DNA of 34,317 bases from Curtobacterium flaccumfaciens. GTDB lineage: Bacteria > Actinomycetota > Actinomycetes > Actinomycetales > Microbacteriaceae. Under the pieces are notes generated by a model. It searched no databases. It saw nothing but the letters and a program-made list of their open reading frames with translations, and was not told where the DNA came from. This document shows, one piece after another, positions 1-7,705 of this stretch; position 1 is the first letter of the stretch; every line of letters starts with the position of its first letter. A program made the position numbers and the translations under genes. The DNA lies in assembly GCF_004361695.1 (NCBI RefSeq), contig NZ_SNVW01000020.1, positions 1 through 34,317 on the forward strand, in the 5' to 3' direction.

Positions 1-180
1 GGGGGGGCTGCCCCCCCTCCCCCCCGGTCGCCGTACGGGTCCCCCCCGGGGGGGGGGGCACCCGTCCTGTTTCGGGGGGTTTTCCCGCCCCCCCCCCCCC
101 CCCCCCGGGCGGGCGGGGGGGGGGGGGCCCCGCGCCCCCCCCGCCTCCAGTCCGTCCGCCCTCACGTCTCGGGCCGCCGC
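1..180. other. G/C homopolymer-rich contig end, probable artefact
   Basis: The first ~150 bases are runs of G and C up to about 20 long with almost no other content, unlike anything else in the window. No reading frame with sensible coding character crosses it. The pattern resembles low-quality sequence at a contig edge more than real DNA. Nothing should be annotated from it. Confidence 0.75.
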
Positions 181-192
181 GCGGAGGAGGCG

Positions 193-239
193 GAATCGCG
201 CGTAGGAGGTCGAAAGTTCTGGCCTCCTACGCGCGATTC
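193..239 (-). terminator. 17-bp perfect hairpin after the siderophore-interacting protein gene
   Basis: Bases 193-209 are exactly complementary to 223-239, leaving a 13-nt loop. It lies about 40 bp past the stop of the minus-strand flavoprotein gene, where a terminator is expected. There is no T tract, which is common for high-GC actinobacterial terminators. An alternative is a dispersed inverted repeat. Confidence 0.55.
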
Positions 240-280
240 GGCTTCCTACTGCAGGTGCGATGGGAAGGAACGCGCGCGGG

Positions 281-1111
281 TCAGGCGAGGACGCGCCGAC
301 GGACCTCGTGCTTCCAGAAGCCGGAGAACGTGATGCGCGACTTCGGCAGACCCGCACGGTGCAGGTGCCGGCGGCCCTCGGTCGCGAGGGTCGACTCGCC
401 GACCACGAACGCGTAGCCCCGGTCGTCGCCCGGGACGTACTGCTGCAGTTCGGCGAGCGCGCCGCTGCCGGGCACCGTGCCCGGCTGTCGGACGATCCAC
501 GTCACCTGCACGCCGACGGGGGCGTCGAGGTCCCGCATGTCCGCGGCGGTCGGGACCTCTTGGATGATGCGGCCGACGGTGTCGCGCGGCAGTGAGGCGG
601 CGATGCCGACGACGCCGGGCAGACCGGTCTCCTCCGCCGCGATGACCACCTCGCTCGTGCCGTCCGGCACGTCGAAGATGCAGCCCTGGTCGAGCATCGC
701 GAGCTCGTCCCCGGGTCGGGCGCCGCACGCCCAGATCGCGGCGCGGCCCTCGGGTTCGCCGTCGCTGCCGGTGTGCACGACGAAGTCGATGTCGAGTTCG
801 GCGGTGCCGTCGGGCAGCAGCCGGTACTCGGCGACGGTGTAGTTCGCGCAGTGCGGGCGGACGTCCTCGGGGATGGCGAGGAAGGTCGGCCACCACTTCT
901 TGCCGTCGAGGTCCGGCATCCGGAAGGCGTCCTGGTCGGGGCGTTGGACGAACAGGCGGAACCAGTGGTCGAACCCGAGGAACGGGAACTCGTGCAGGTC
1001 GTCCCCGGTGACCGTGACGCGGTGCATCGACGGGGTGACGCGCGCGCTCCGGAGGACACGTGCACGGAAGAGCCGGGGGTTCTCGGGCAGGAGCCGCGGG
1101 GTCTTCGCCAT
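281..1111 (-). CDS. Siderophore-interacting protein (SIP family FAD/NAD(P)H ferric reductase)
   Basis: This 276-residue protein has the length and layout of the ViuB/SIP family: an N-terminal FAD-binding barrel (RVTVTGDDL, then DHWFRLFV around residues 48-55) and a C-terminal SIP domain ending in RITFSGFWKHE. The family reduces ferric siderophores in the cytosol to release iron. The gene diverges from the ferric-siderophore permease genes and shares their iron box, which supports this role. The ATG at 1111 has no Shine-Dalgarno sequence. A TAGCCT hexamer lies 6 nt upstream of it, so a leaderless transcript is likely. The siderophore itself cannot be named. Iron-repressed expression through a DtxR/IdeR regulator is inferred from the box. 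Confidence 0.93.
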   Translation of the reverse strand: MAKTPRLLPENPRLFRARVLRSARVTPSMHRVTVTGDDLHEFPFLGFDHWFRLFVQRPDQDAFRMPDLDGKKWWPTFLAIPEDVRPHCANYTVAEYRLLPDGTAELDIDFVVHTGSDGEPEGRAAIWACGARPGDELAMLDQGCIFDVPDGTSEVVIAAEETGLPGVVGIAASLPRDTVGRIIQEVPTAADMRDLDAPVGVQVTWIVRQPGTVPGSGALAELQQYVPGDDRGYAFVVGESTLATEGRRHLHRAGLPKSRITFSGFWKHEVRRRVLA

Positions 1112-1129
1112 GAGGCAAGGCTAACCTAA
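1111..1129. promoter_or_regulatory. DtxR/IdeR-type iron box in divergent promoter
   Basis: Read on the minus strand this is TTAGGTTAGCCTTGCCTCA, matching the DtxR/IdeR consensus TTAGGTTAGGCTAACCTAA at about 15 of 19 positions. It covers both likely -10 regions (TAGCCT for the flavoprotein gene, TAACCT or TAAGAT for the permease gene). A bound repressor would therefore shut both promoters when iron is plentiful. Confidence 0.85.
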
Positions 1130-1130
1130 G

Positions 1131-2219
1131 ATGTTCTCCGTGCCAGCCCCCTCTCCCGCTCTGGTGTCCGCCCCGGACACCCGCGTGACCGACCCGATCG
1201 CCGCGCTCGGCGTCCACCGCGCCGCGGTCCGTCGCCGGCTCCTCGTGATCGTCGGGCTCGTCGTGGCGCTCGTCCTGGTCGCGGTCGCGAGCATGCTCCT
1301 CGGGAGCAACCGGATCGGTGTCGACCAGGTGCTCGCCGGCCTCACGCGCACGGGCAGCAGCACCGACGAGGCGATCGTCTGGGGCTCCCGGGTGCCACGC
1401 ACGCTCATCGGCGCCGCGGTCGGCGCGGCCCTCGGCATCGCCGGACTCCTCATGCAGGGGCACACCCGCAACCCGCTCGCCGACCCCGGCCTGTTCGGCG
1501 TCTCGTCGGGCGCGGGACTCGCGGTCGTGATCGGCGTGTACGTCGTCGGCGTGACGAGCACCGGTGCCACGGTCTGGTTCGCGCTCGTCGGTGCGCTCGT
1601 CGCGAGCGTCGTCGTGTTCTCGGTGACGATCGCGGGCAGCGGCACGGCCAGCCCGGTGCCGCTGGCCCTGGCCGGGGCGGCGGTCTCGGCGCTCCTCGGC
1701 GCGCTGACGTCGTTCGTGGTGCTCACCGACCAGGCCTCGCTCGACGCGTACCGGCTCTGGGTCGTCGGCTCGCTCGCCGCGCGACAGCTCGACGTGCTCG
1801 GTGCGGTGTGGCCGTTCCTCGTCGCCGGACTCGTCCTGGCGGTCCTCAACGTCCGGGCGCTCGACGCCCTGGGGCTCGGCACCGAACTGGCGAAGGGCCT
1901 CGGTGAGAACGTCCTCGTGGCCCGGCTCGTCGGGCTCGGTGCGATCACGCTGCTCGCCGCCGGAGCCACCGCGGCCGCCGGCCCGATCGGCTTCGTCGGC
2001 CTGACCGTGCCGCACGTCGCGCGCGCACTCGTCGGGACCGGGCACCGCTGGACGCTGCCGGTGTCCGCGATCGTCGGTGCCGCGCTGGTGCTGCTCGCGG
2101 ACGTGGTCGGTCGTCTGATCGGCGGGTTCTCCGAGGTCGAGGTCGGCATCGTCCTCGCGGTCATCGGCGGCCCGGTGTTCGTCGCCGTCGCCCGACGCCG
2201 ATCGCTGGTCTCCCTGTGA
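1131..2219 (+). CDS. FecCD-family iron-siderophore ABC permease, first subunit
   Basis: This is a 362-residue, highly hydrophobic FecCD/BtuC-type permease. Family hallmarks are RVPRTLIGAAVGAALGIAGL near residue 85, the HTRNPLADPGLFGVSSGAG loop and the AAAGPIGFVGLTVPHVAR segment that contacts the ATPase. It forms the membrane channel with the next gene product and moves ferric siderophore into the cytosol. The ATG at 1131 lies inside or just after the -10 region. A GTG at 1140, 7 nt after TAAGAT (1127-1132), may be the real leaderless start and would shorten the protein by three residues. Its stop overlaps the next start as GTGA. Iron control by the adjoining DtxR-like box is inferred. Confidence 0.94.
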   Translation: MFSVPAPSPALVSAPDTRVTDPIAALGVHRAAVRRRLLVIVGLVVALVLVAVASMLLGSNRIGVDQVLAGLTRTGSSTDEAIVWGSRVPRTLIGAAVGAALGIAGLLMQGHTRNPLADPGLFGVSSGAGLAVVIGVYVVGVTSTGATVWFALVGALVASVVVFSVTIAGSGTASPVPLALAGAAVSALLGALTSFVVLTDQASLDAYRLWVVGSLAARQLDVLGAVWPFLVAGLVLAVLNVRALDALGLGTELAKGLGENVLVARLVGLGAITLLAAGATAAAGPIGFVGLTVPHVARALVGTGHRWTLPVSAIVGAALVLLADVVGRLIGGFSEVEVGIVLAVIGGPVFVAVARRRSLVSL

Positions 2220-3343
2220 CCGCCGCGGACACGGCACGCTCGAGCGGCCGCGCGACGGACCCGCACGCGTCCGGCTCCTCGAACACGGCCGCGGGGCGCC
2301 GCGGCATCGTCGTCGGTCCCGTCGGCCTCGCCTGGCGCCCCCGGGTGTTCTGGTACACGGTCGGCTCGCTCGGCGCCGTGGCCGTCCTCGTCGTCCTCGG
2401 CGTCGCCATCGGGTCGACGTGGATCGCCCCCGTCACCGTCGTGCGGTCCCTGCTCGGCCTCGAGTCGGGTCCGGACGCCTTCATCGTCGAGACCCTCCGG
2501 CTCCCCCGCGTGCTCACCGGCGCCCTCGTCGGCCTGACCCTCGGGGTCGCGGGTGCCCTCACCCAGACCTTCACGCGGAACCCGCTCGGCACCCCGGACA
2601 TCATCGGGGTGACGTCCGGCGCGAGCGTCGGTGCCGTGGCCGCGATCGTGTTCGGTGGCGGGACGTACTCGGTCTCGTCGCTCGTCCTCGGCGGTGGGAT
2701 CCCGGTCGCCGCGACGATCGGTGCCCTCGTCGCCGCCGTCGCCGTGTACGGGCTGGGGTGGCGCGGCGGGGTGCAGAGCTACCGCCTGGTCCTCGTCGGC
2801 ATCGGGGTGAGCGCCACGCTCGACGCCGTCACCAGCTACCTGCTCGTCCGCGCGAAGATCACGGTCGCCGCGGCTGCGTCGCAGTGGCTCGTCGGCAGCC
2901 TGTCGAGCACGTCGTGGTCGAGCGTCTGGCCGCTCCTCGTCGTCGCCGTCGTCGCGGTGCCCCTCGCCCTCGCGACGAGTGCGGCGCTCGGCATCGGCCA
3001 GCTCGGCGACGAGGTCGCGACGGGCGTCGGCCTGGCCGTGCAGCGCCACCGGCTCATCGTCATCGCGCTCGCGGTCGTCCTGACCGCCGCTGCCGTCGCC
3101 GCAGCCGGCCCGGTCGGCTTCGTCGCGTTCGTGGTCCCGCAGATCGGGCTCCGGCTCGCGGGGACGAACCGCCCGCCGCTGCTCCTCGCCGGGGCGCTCG
3201 GCGCGGTGCTCGTGCTCGCCGCGGACCTGCTCGCCCGGTCGGCGTTCCCGTGGCAGGTGCCGGTCGGCATCATCACCACCGTGATCGGCGCCCCGTACCT
3301 GATCTGGCTCCTCATCCGTCACCGCAAGGAGATGTCCCGATGA
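2216..3343 (+). CDS. FecCD-family iron-siderophore ABC permease, second subunit
   Basis: This 375-residue membrane protein is a paralogue of the preceding permease, with RLPRVLTGALVGLTLGVAGA, FTRNPLGTPDIIGVTSGASV and AAAGPVGFVAFVVPQIGLRL at matching places. The two subunits would form the heterodimeric channel of a ferric-siderophore importer. The GTG at 2216 overlaps the upstream stop (GTGA), which indicates translational coupling. A hydrophilic N-terminal stretch of about 40 residues precedes the first membrane segment. The gene ends in MSR-stop inside a Shine-Dalgarno/start segment that is repeated 66 bp downstream before the ATPase gene. Confidence 0.94.
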   Translation: MTAADTARSSGRATDPHASGSSNTAAGRRGIVVGPVGLAWRPRVFWYTVGSLGAVAVLVVLGVAIGSTWIAPVTVVRSLLGLESGPDAFIVETLRLPRVLTGALVGLTLGVAGALTQTFTRNPLGTPDIIGVTSGASVGAVAAIVFGGGTYSVSSLVLGGGIPVAATIGALVAAVAVYGLGWRGGVQSYRLVLVGIGVSATLDAVTSYLLVRAKITVAAAASQWLVGSLSSTSWSSVWPLLVVAVVAVPLALATSAALGIGQLGDEVATGVGLAVQRHRLIVIALAVVLTAAAVAAAGPVGFVAFVVPQIGLRLAGTNRPPLLLAGALGAVLVLAADLLARSAFPWQVPVGIITTVIGAPYLIWLLIRHRKEMSR

Positions 3344-3410
3344 CACACGGAGCAGTCCCGATGAGGCACGGAGCAGTCCCGACGACCCCGCAAGGAGATG
3401 TCCCGATGAC
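3323..3410 (+). repeat. Duplicated translation-start segment with degenerate 21-bp repeats
   Basis: A 22-bp segment containing AAGGAG and an ATG 8 nt later occurs at 3323-3344 and again, identically, at 3389-3410. Between them two 21-bp units sharing CACGGAGCAGTCCCGA lie in tandem. The copies are 66 bp apart, so three ATGs (3340, 3361, 3406) stay in frame for the ATPase. The array probably arose by tandem duplication of the ribosome-binding region. Confidence 0.85.
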
Positions 3411-4356
3411 CACGAACGCAGCGATCCCGGACGGCGGCGTCCCCGTGCTCGAGGCCCGCGGCCTGTCCGTCGGCTACGACAAGCACCCCGTCCTGACCGA
3501 CCTCGACCTGCGCATCGAGCGCGGCACCGTGACGACGTTCCTCGGCGCGAACGGCTGCGGGAAGTCGACCCTGCTGAAGACCTTCGGCCGGGTCCTCAAG
3601 CCCCAGGCCGGCGAGGTGCACCTTGATGGCGTCCCGATCCGCAAGGAGCCGAACCGCGCCGTCGCCCGGAAGCTCGCGATCCTGCCGCAGTCCCCCGTCG
3701 CACCGGCCGGCACGAGCGTGCTCGACCTGGTGATGCGAGGGCGGAACCCGCACCAGTCGTGGGCCAAGCCGTGGACGGCGGACGACGCGGACGTCGCCGA
3801 GCAGGCCATCGCGGCCACCGGCCTGACCGAGGTGGCGCACCGCGACGTCGCGAGCCTGTCCGGCGGGCAGCGGCAGCGCGCCTGGATCGCCCTGGTCGTG
3901 GCGCAGCAGGCGGAGACGCTCCTGCTCGACGAGCCGACGACGTACCTCGACCTCGCGCACCAGCTCGAGGTGCTCCGGCTCGTCCGACGGCTCAACCGCG
4001 AGCAGGGGGCGACGGTCGTGATGGTGCTGCACGACCTGTCCCTCGCGGCGCGGTACTCCGACCGGCTCGTCGTGCTGCACGACGGCGGGGTCGCTGCCGA
4101 CGGCGCTCCGGCCGAGGTGCTCACACCCGCACTGCTCGAGCGGGCGTTCGGCCTGCACGCCCGCGTCCTCGCCGACCCGGTCACGGGCGCGCCGATGATC
4201 ATCCCCGAAGCGGACGAGCACGACGTCCAGGCGACCGCCGACGGAACCGCAACCGGAACCGGAACCGGCACCGAAACCGCAGCCGCAGCCGCAGCCGCAG
4301 CCGCAGCCGCAGCGAAAACCGAGCGAGAACTGGCGACCACCGCAAACTTAGGTTAG
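3406..4356 (+). CDS. Iron-siderophore ABC transporter ATP-binding protein
   Basis: This is a FepC/FecE-type ATPase. Counting from the ATG at 3406 (316 aa), it has Walker A GANGCGKST (47-55), signature LSGGQRQRAW (151-160), Walker B TLLLDEPTT (171-179) and the switch histidine in MVLHD (209). It powers the two FecCD subunits encoded just upstream. The start at 3406 was chosen because AAGGAG lies 8 nt upstream and the ABC fold begins soon after. An equally spaced AAGGAG/ATG at 3340, overlapping the upstream stop, would add 22 residues. The C-terminal ~40 residues after MIIPEAD are an unusual Gly/Thr then poly-Ala tail encoded by hexanucleotide repeats. The stop codon lies inside the iron box of the next gene. 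Confidence 0.93.
   Translation: MTTNAAIPDGGVPVLEARGLSVGYDKHPVLTDLDLRIERGTVTTFLGANGCGKSTLLKTFGRVLKPQAGEVHLDGVPIRKEPNRAVARKLAILPQSPVAPAGTSVLDLVMRGRNPHQSWAKPWTADDADVAEQAIAATGLTEVAHRDVASLSGGQRQRAWIALVVAQQAETLLLDEPTTYLDLAHQLEVLRLVRRLNREQGATVVMVLHDLSLAARYSDRLVVLHDGGVAADGAPAEVLTPALLERAFGLHARVLADPVTGAPMIIPEADEHDVQATADGTATGTGTGTETAAAAAAAAAAAAKTERELATTANLG
4244..4313 (+). repeat. Hexanucleotide tandem repeats inside the ATPase gene
   Basis: AACCGG-type units at 4245-4270 are followed by six exact CCGCAG units at 4277-4312. In frame they encode a Gly-Thr run and then a run of alanines. Unit length is a multiple of three, so slippage would change tail length without breaking the frame. Confidence 0.9.
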
Positions 4357-4366
4357 CCTCTCCTAA
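4348..4366. promoter_or_regulatory. DtxR/IdeR-type iron box before the binding-protein gene
   Basis: TTAGGTTAGCCTCTCCTAA matches the DtxR/IdeR consensus TTAGGTTAGGCTAACCTAA at 16 of 19 positions. It ends 1 nt before the GTG start at 4368 and contains the ATPase stop codon (4354-4356). It gives the binding-protein gene its own iron-repressed promoter. TAGCCT (4354-4359) lies 8 nt before the GTG and could be a -10. Confidence 0.88.
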
Positions 4367-4367
4367 C

Positions 4368-5393
4368 GTGAAGATCCCCCGCCGCGGCTCCCTCCGAGCC
4401 GCCCTCGTGACCTCCGTGGCCGTCTCGGCCCTCCTCCTCACCGGCTGCTCCAGCGCGAACGGCTCCGACGACGGCGACCGCGCCGGCAGCGGTGACGCCG
4501 CCGCCGACAAGGCCTGGTCGTACGAGGACGCCACCGGCACCACCGTCAAGGTCGACCACACGCCGAAGCGCGTCGTGGTCCTCAACGACATCGCGATCTC
4601 GTTCGTCGAGTACGGCCTGAAGCCCGTCGGCACCTTCGGGCAGCTGACCATGGCCAAGGACGCCCGCTTCACGGGGCTCGACACCGACGGCATCACGCAG
4701 CTCGGCACCGGCTACGGCGACATCGACCTCGAGCAGCTCGCGGCCCTGAAGCCCGACCTCGTCGTCACCTCGGTGTACCCGACCGACGAGAAGGGCACGC
4801 TCGACACGACGCAGCCCGGCTACGGCTTCAAGGACAAGGAGCAGGAGAAGCAGATCCAGGCGATCGCGCCGGTCGCCCAGGTGAAGTGGGGCGGCAAGGG
4901 CGAGGACGTCATCGAGGACATCGCCGACCTCGCCGAGTCGCTGGGCGCGAAGGAGTCGACGGTCGACAAGGCCGAGCAGCGCTTCGACACCGCGCGCGAC
5001 GAACTCGAGAAGGTCACGAAGGAGCAGGACCTGACGGTCGTCTCGATGTACGCCGACGGTGACGGCGCGTACGTCACCCGTCCGTCGGACGAGCCGACCC
5101 TGCAGATGTACGAGTCCTTCGGCGTCGACCTGGTGAACCCGAAGCCGAAGGGCTTCTACTGGGGCATCTACTCGTGGGAGAACGCCGGCCAGATCAGCGG
5201 CGACGTGCTGCTGCTGTCGCAGCAGGGCTACCAGGTCGCGGACCTCGAGAAGCAGCCGACGTTCGCGGACAACGCCGCCCTCCAGGCGGGCCAGGTCCAC
5301 AGCTGGACCTTCCCGGCGCTCGACTACGCGTCGCAGGCCGACTACATGCAGCAGCTCGCGGGCTGGCTCGAGGACAGCAAGCAGCTGTCGTAG
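4368..5393 (+). CDS. Iron-siderophore ABC transporter substrate-binding lipoprotein
   Basis: This 341-residue FecB/FepB-type protein begins with a lipoprotein signal peptide: basic RR, a hydrophobic stretch and lipobox LTGC with the lipidated cysteine at residue 27. The mature part has the two-lobed periplasmic-binding fold features PKRVVVLND near 60-70, and GYGDIDLEQLAALKPDLVV, which is typical of the family. It is anchored outside the membrane, captures the ferric siderophore and delivers it to the permease pair. The GTG at 4368 was chosen because the signal peptide starts there and the iron box sits directly upstream. Leaderless translation is likely. A Ser/Gly/Asp-rich linker follows the lipobox. 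Confidence 0.94.
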   Translation: MKIPRRGSLRAALVTSVAVSALLLTGCSSANGSDDGDRAGSGDAAADKAWSYEDATGTTVKVDHTPKRVVVLNDIAISFVEYGLKPVGTFGQLTMAKDARFTGLDTDGITQLGTGYGDIDLEQLAALKPDLVVTSVYPTDEKGTLDTTQPGYGFKDKEQEKQIQAIAPVAQVKWGGKGEDVIEDIADLAESLGAKESTVDKAEQRFDTARDELEKVTKEQDLTVVSMYADGDGAYVTRPSDEPTLQMYESFGVDLVNPKPKGFYWGIYSWENAGQISGDVLLLSQQGYQVADLEKQPTFADNAALQAGQVHSWTFPALDYASQADYMQQLAGWLEDSKQLS

Positions 5394-5413
5394 ACGCAAC
5401 CGTCTGACGGCCT

Positions 5414-5445
5414 GGAGGCGCGGTGCCAGCTGGCAACGCGCCTCC
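5414..5445. terminator. Bidirectional terminator hairpin between convergent genes
   Basis: GGAGGCGCG (5414-5422) pairs with CGCGCCTCC (5437-5445). The stem continues with TGCC/GGCA around an AGCT loop after one mismatch. It lies between the stop of the binding-protein gene (5393) and the stop of the convergent penicillin-binding protein gene (5474), so it can serve both. Confidence 0.8.
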
Positions 5446-5473
5446 CGTCCGTCCCGCGGTCGCGTCGAGACCG

Positions 5474-7525
5474 TCAGCCGACCGGCAAGGCCGCGTTCAC
5501 CGCCGTCTGCGCCTGCCGCCACACGGCGGCCCGGGTGCCGGCGTACGTGCCGTCGCCGTTCGAGGAGTGCCGCAGGTTCGTCTTCCCGCCGTCGGTGTTG
5601 CCCTGCCAGTAGGCCGTCACCGCCCGCGAGGTCCCGCCGACCAACCAGATCTGGTCCGCCGCGTCGGTGGTGCCGGTCTTGCCGAACAGCGTGGCGCCGT
5701 CCGGGGTCTGCCCGCCGTTCGCCGTCCCGCCGTGGAAGGCACCCTGCATCACCTCGAACGCCGTCGCTGCCACGGCCGCGGGGACGGCCCGCCGGCACTC
5801 CCCCGTCTGCCCGCCGAGCTGTCGGCCGTCCGGGCCGGTCACCTGGTCGACGAGGACGGGCGCGCAGTACACGCCACCGTTGGCGATGCCGGCGTAGGCG
5901 GCCGCCATCGTCAGCGGTGCGATGCTCGTCGTGCCGAGCACGGCGGCCGGGTTCGCCGGGAGCTCGCCGCCGCTGGCCGGGTGCACGCCGAGGCTCGCCG
6001 CCGTGTCACGGATGTCGCAGAGGTCCAGCTGCGCCGCCATCGACGCGTACGCCGCGTTGACCGACTGCGCCGTCGCCGACCGCACCGAGTACGGACCCGT
6101 CTGGTCCGGTGAGTCGTTCTTCGGGTCCCAGAACGAGTCGATCGTCTGCCCGCACTGGGTCCACGTGCTCTGGGCGTGCCGCGTGCCGTTCACCACGGCG
6201 TCCGGACTCCGACCCGCCTCGAGCCACTCGAGCAGGGTGAACATCTTGTAGGTCGACCCGACCTGGAACCCGCTCGAGCCGCCGTCCGCACGATCGGTCG
6301 CGTAGTTGAGCGAGGTCGCCGTCGGTGGCGCTGCCTCGGACCGGTCGTGGTCCTTGTTCTGCGCCATGGTGAGCACGCGACCGGTGCCGGCCTCGACGGT
6401 GTCGAGCGTCGCCCCGAGGGCGAACCGTGCCTCGGTGTTCGGGTCGTACCGGTCGAGCAGCGCCTTCTGCTGCCCGTTGAGGTCGAGGTCGAGCGTGGTC
6501 TGGATCCGGTAGCCGCCGGTCCGCCAGGAGTCCGCGCGGCGGTCCGCGGTCGGACCGAGTTGCGGCAGCGACTTCGCGACGCGCACCGCGGAGTCGCAGA
6601 AGAACTCGGCACCGTGGGTGGCCGCCTCGCACCCCTGCTGCGGTGCGGTGAGTCGGACGTAGTCGGCCGGCTTCGTGGCGAGCGCCTCGATGAGCTCCGC
6701 CCGGGTGAGGTGCCCCTGCTCGCGCATCGAGCGGAGGATGACGTCCCGCCGGGCGACGTTGTCCGCGTGGTGGGCGGGCTTCGACAGGTCGCGCCGCTCG
6801 GGCCACTGGACGACGGCGACGAGGGACGCCGCCTCGGCCGGGGTCAGGTCGGTGGCGTCCTTGCCGTAGTACCGCTGCGCCGCAGCCTGCACGCCGTAGG
6901 TCTGGTCGCCGAAGTACGCGATGTTGAGGTACGCGGTGAGGATCTCCTTCTTGGAGTACTCCTTCGCGAGGCCGATCGCGAGCTTCATCTCGGCGAGCTT
7001 CCGGTCCGGGGTGCGCTTCGTCGCCTCCGTGAACGCGGCGGCGCGTTCCTCCTCGGTGGGCAGTTCGCTCGCCTGCTGGATCTTGATGTTCCGGACGAGC
7101 TGCATCGTCAGCGTCGAACCGCCGGAGCCGCCCTTGCCCTTCGCCGCCACCACGCTCACGAGCGACCGGACCATCGACGCCGCGTCCACCCCGCCGGTCT
7201 CGTAGAAGCGCTTGTCCTCGCCGTCGACCGCGGCGTGCTTGAGCTGGTCGCTGATCTGGTCGAAGGAGAGTTCCTGCCGGTTCTGGTCCCACACGGTCGC
7301 CAGCGGCACCGGCTTCCCGCCGCGGTACGCCCAGACCTCGTTGCGCTGCGGCAGGTCGCCGATCCGGATGTACTCCGGCAACGAGTCGAAGACGCCGATC
7401 GCCGAGGTCGTCCCGACCCCGGCCACCGCCAGCACCGGCGTCACGCCGACCCCCACCAGCAACCCGGCGAGCACACTGCCGCCCACGAAGCCGAGCGCGG
7501 CTCCCCCTGCACGTCTGAATGCCAT
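5474..7525 (-). CDS. Class A penicillin-binding protein (bifunctional transglycosylase/transpeptidase)
   Basis: This 683-residue protein has an N-terminal membrane anchor (about residues 10-36). A GT51 glycosyltransferase domain follows, with catalytic Glu103 in EDKRFYE and GGSTLTMQLVRN at 135-146. The C-terminal transpeptidase domain has STYK (424-427), SVN (488-490) and KTGTT (616-620). All catalytic motifs are present, so it should polymerise and cross-link peptidoglycan at the outer face of the membrane. It has no PASTA domain. The ATG at 7525 follows a GGGAGG ribosome-binding site. It diverges from a hydrolase gene, and a 20-bp perfect palindrome lies in between. No cell-wall partner gene is adjacent. 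Confidence 0.95.
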   Translation of the reverse strand: MAFRRAGGAALGFVGGSVLAGLLVGVGVTPVLAVAGVGTTSAIGVFDSLPEYIRIGDLPQRNEVWAYRGGKPVPLATVWDQNRQELSFDQISDQLKHAAVDGEDKRFYETGGVDAASMVRSLVSVVAAKGKGGSGGSTLTMQLVRNIKIQQASELPTEEERAAAFTEATKRTPDRKLAEMKLAIGLAKEYSKKEILTAYLNIAYFGDQTYGVQAAAQRYYGKDATDLTPAEAASLVAVVQWPERRDLSKPAHHADNVARRDVILRSMREQGHLTRAELIEALATKPADYVRLTAPQQGCEAATHGAEFFCDSAVRVAKSLPQLGPTADRRADSWRTGGYRIQTTLDLDLNGQQKALLDRYDPNTEARFALGATLDTVEAGTGRVLTMAQNKDHDRSEAAPPTATSLNYATDRADGGSSGFQVGSTYKMFTLLEWLEAGRSPDAVVNGTRHAQSTWTQCGQTIDSFWDPKNDSPDQTGPYSVRSATAQSVNAAYASMAAQLDLCDIRDTAASLGVHPASGGELPANPAAVLGTTSIAPLTMAAAYAGIANGGVYCAPVLVDQVTGPDGRQLGGQTGECRRAVPAAVAATAFEVMQGAFHGGTANGGQTPDGATLFGKTGTTDAADQIWLVGGTSRAVTAYWQGNTDGGKTNLRHSSNGDGTYAGTRAAVWRQAQTAVNAALPVG

Positions 7526-7604
7526 CCCGTGGGCCTCCCCCGTCGTGTCGATCCACCGCCCTCGCGGTTCCCGGAGCGTCCCAGCCCTCCTCGGACGACC
7601 GCCG

Positions 7605-7624
7605 GGACTTCTCCGGAGAAGTCC
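7605..7624. promoter_or_regulatory. 20-bp perfect palindrome, operator candidate
   Basis: GGACTTCTCCGGAGAAGTCC is its own reverse complement over all 20 bases. It lies 80 bp upstream of the penicillin-binding protein start and 82 bp upstream of the hydrolase start, almost exactly midway. The position and symmetry suit a dimeric regulator controlling both genes. The regulator is not identifiable. Confidence 0.5.
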
Positions 7625-7693
7625 GCCACGTGCGCTGGGAAAGGCCCGAGACGGTACGGATCGTTACCCGCGGACGGCGAGCACCGCGGCGGA

Positions 7694-7699
7694 TACGCT
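7694..7699 (+). promoter_or_regulatory. -10 element (TACGCT) for leaderless hydrolase start
   Basis: TACGCT ends 6 nt before the ATG at 7706 and no ribosome-binding site precedes that ATG. This is the spacing expected when transcription starts at the start codon. Confidence 0.5.
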
Positions 7700-7705
7700 C
7701 GACCG

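Noticed and set aside
1..150. G/C-rich runs as a quadruplex-forming or telomere-like element
   Set aside because: The irregular homopolymers at the very edge of the window fit base-calling failure better than a biological element.
246..3346. Very long open frames antisense to the siderophore permease genes
   Set aside because: They are Arg/Asp/Gly-rich mirror images of well-recognised genes on the other strand, caused by high third-position GC. No motifs or ribosome-binding sites support them.
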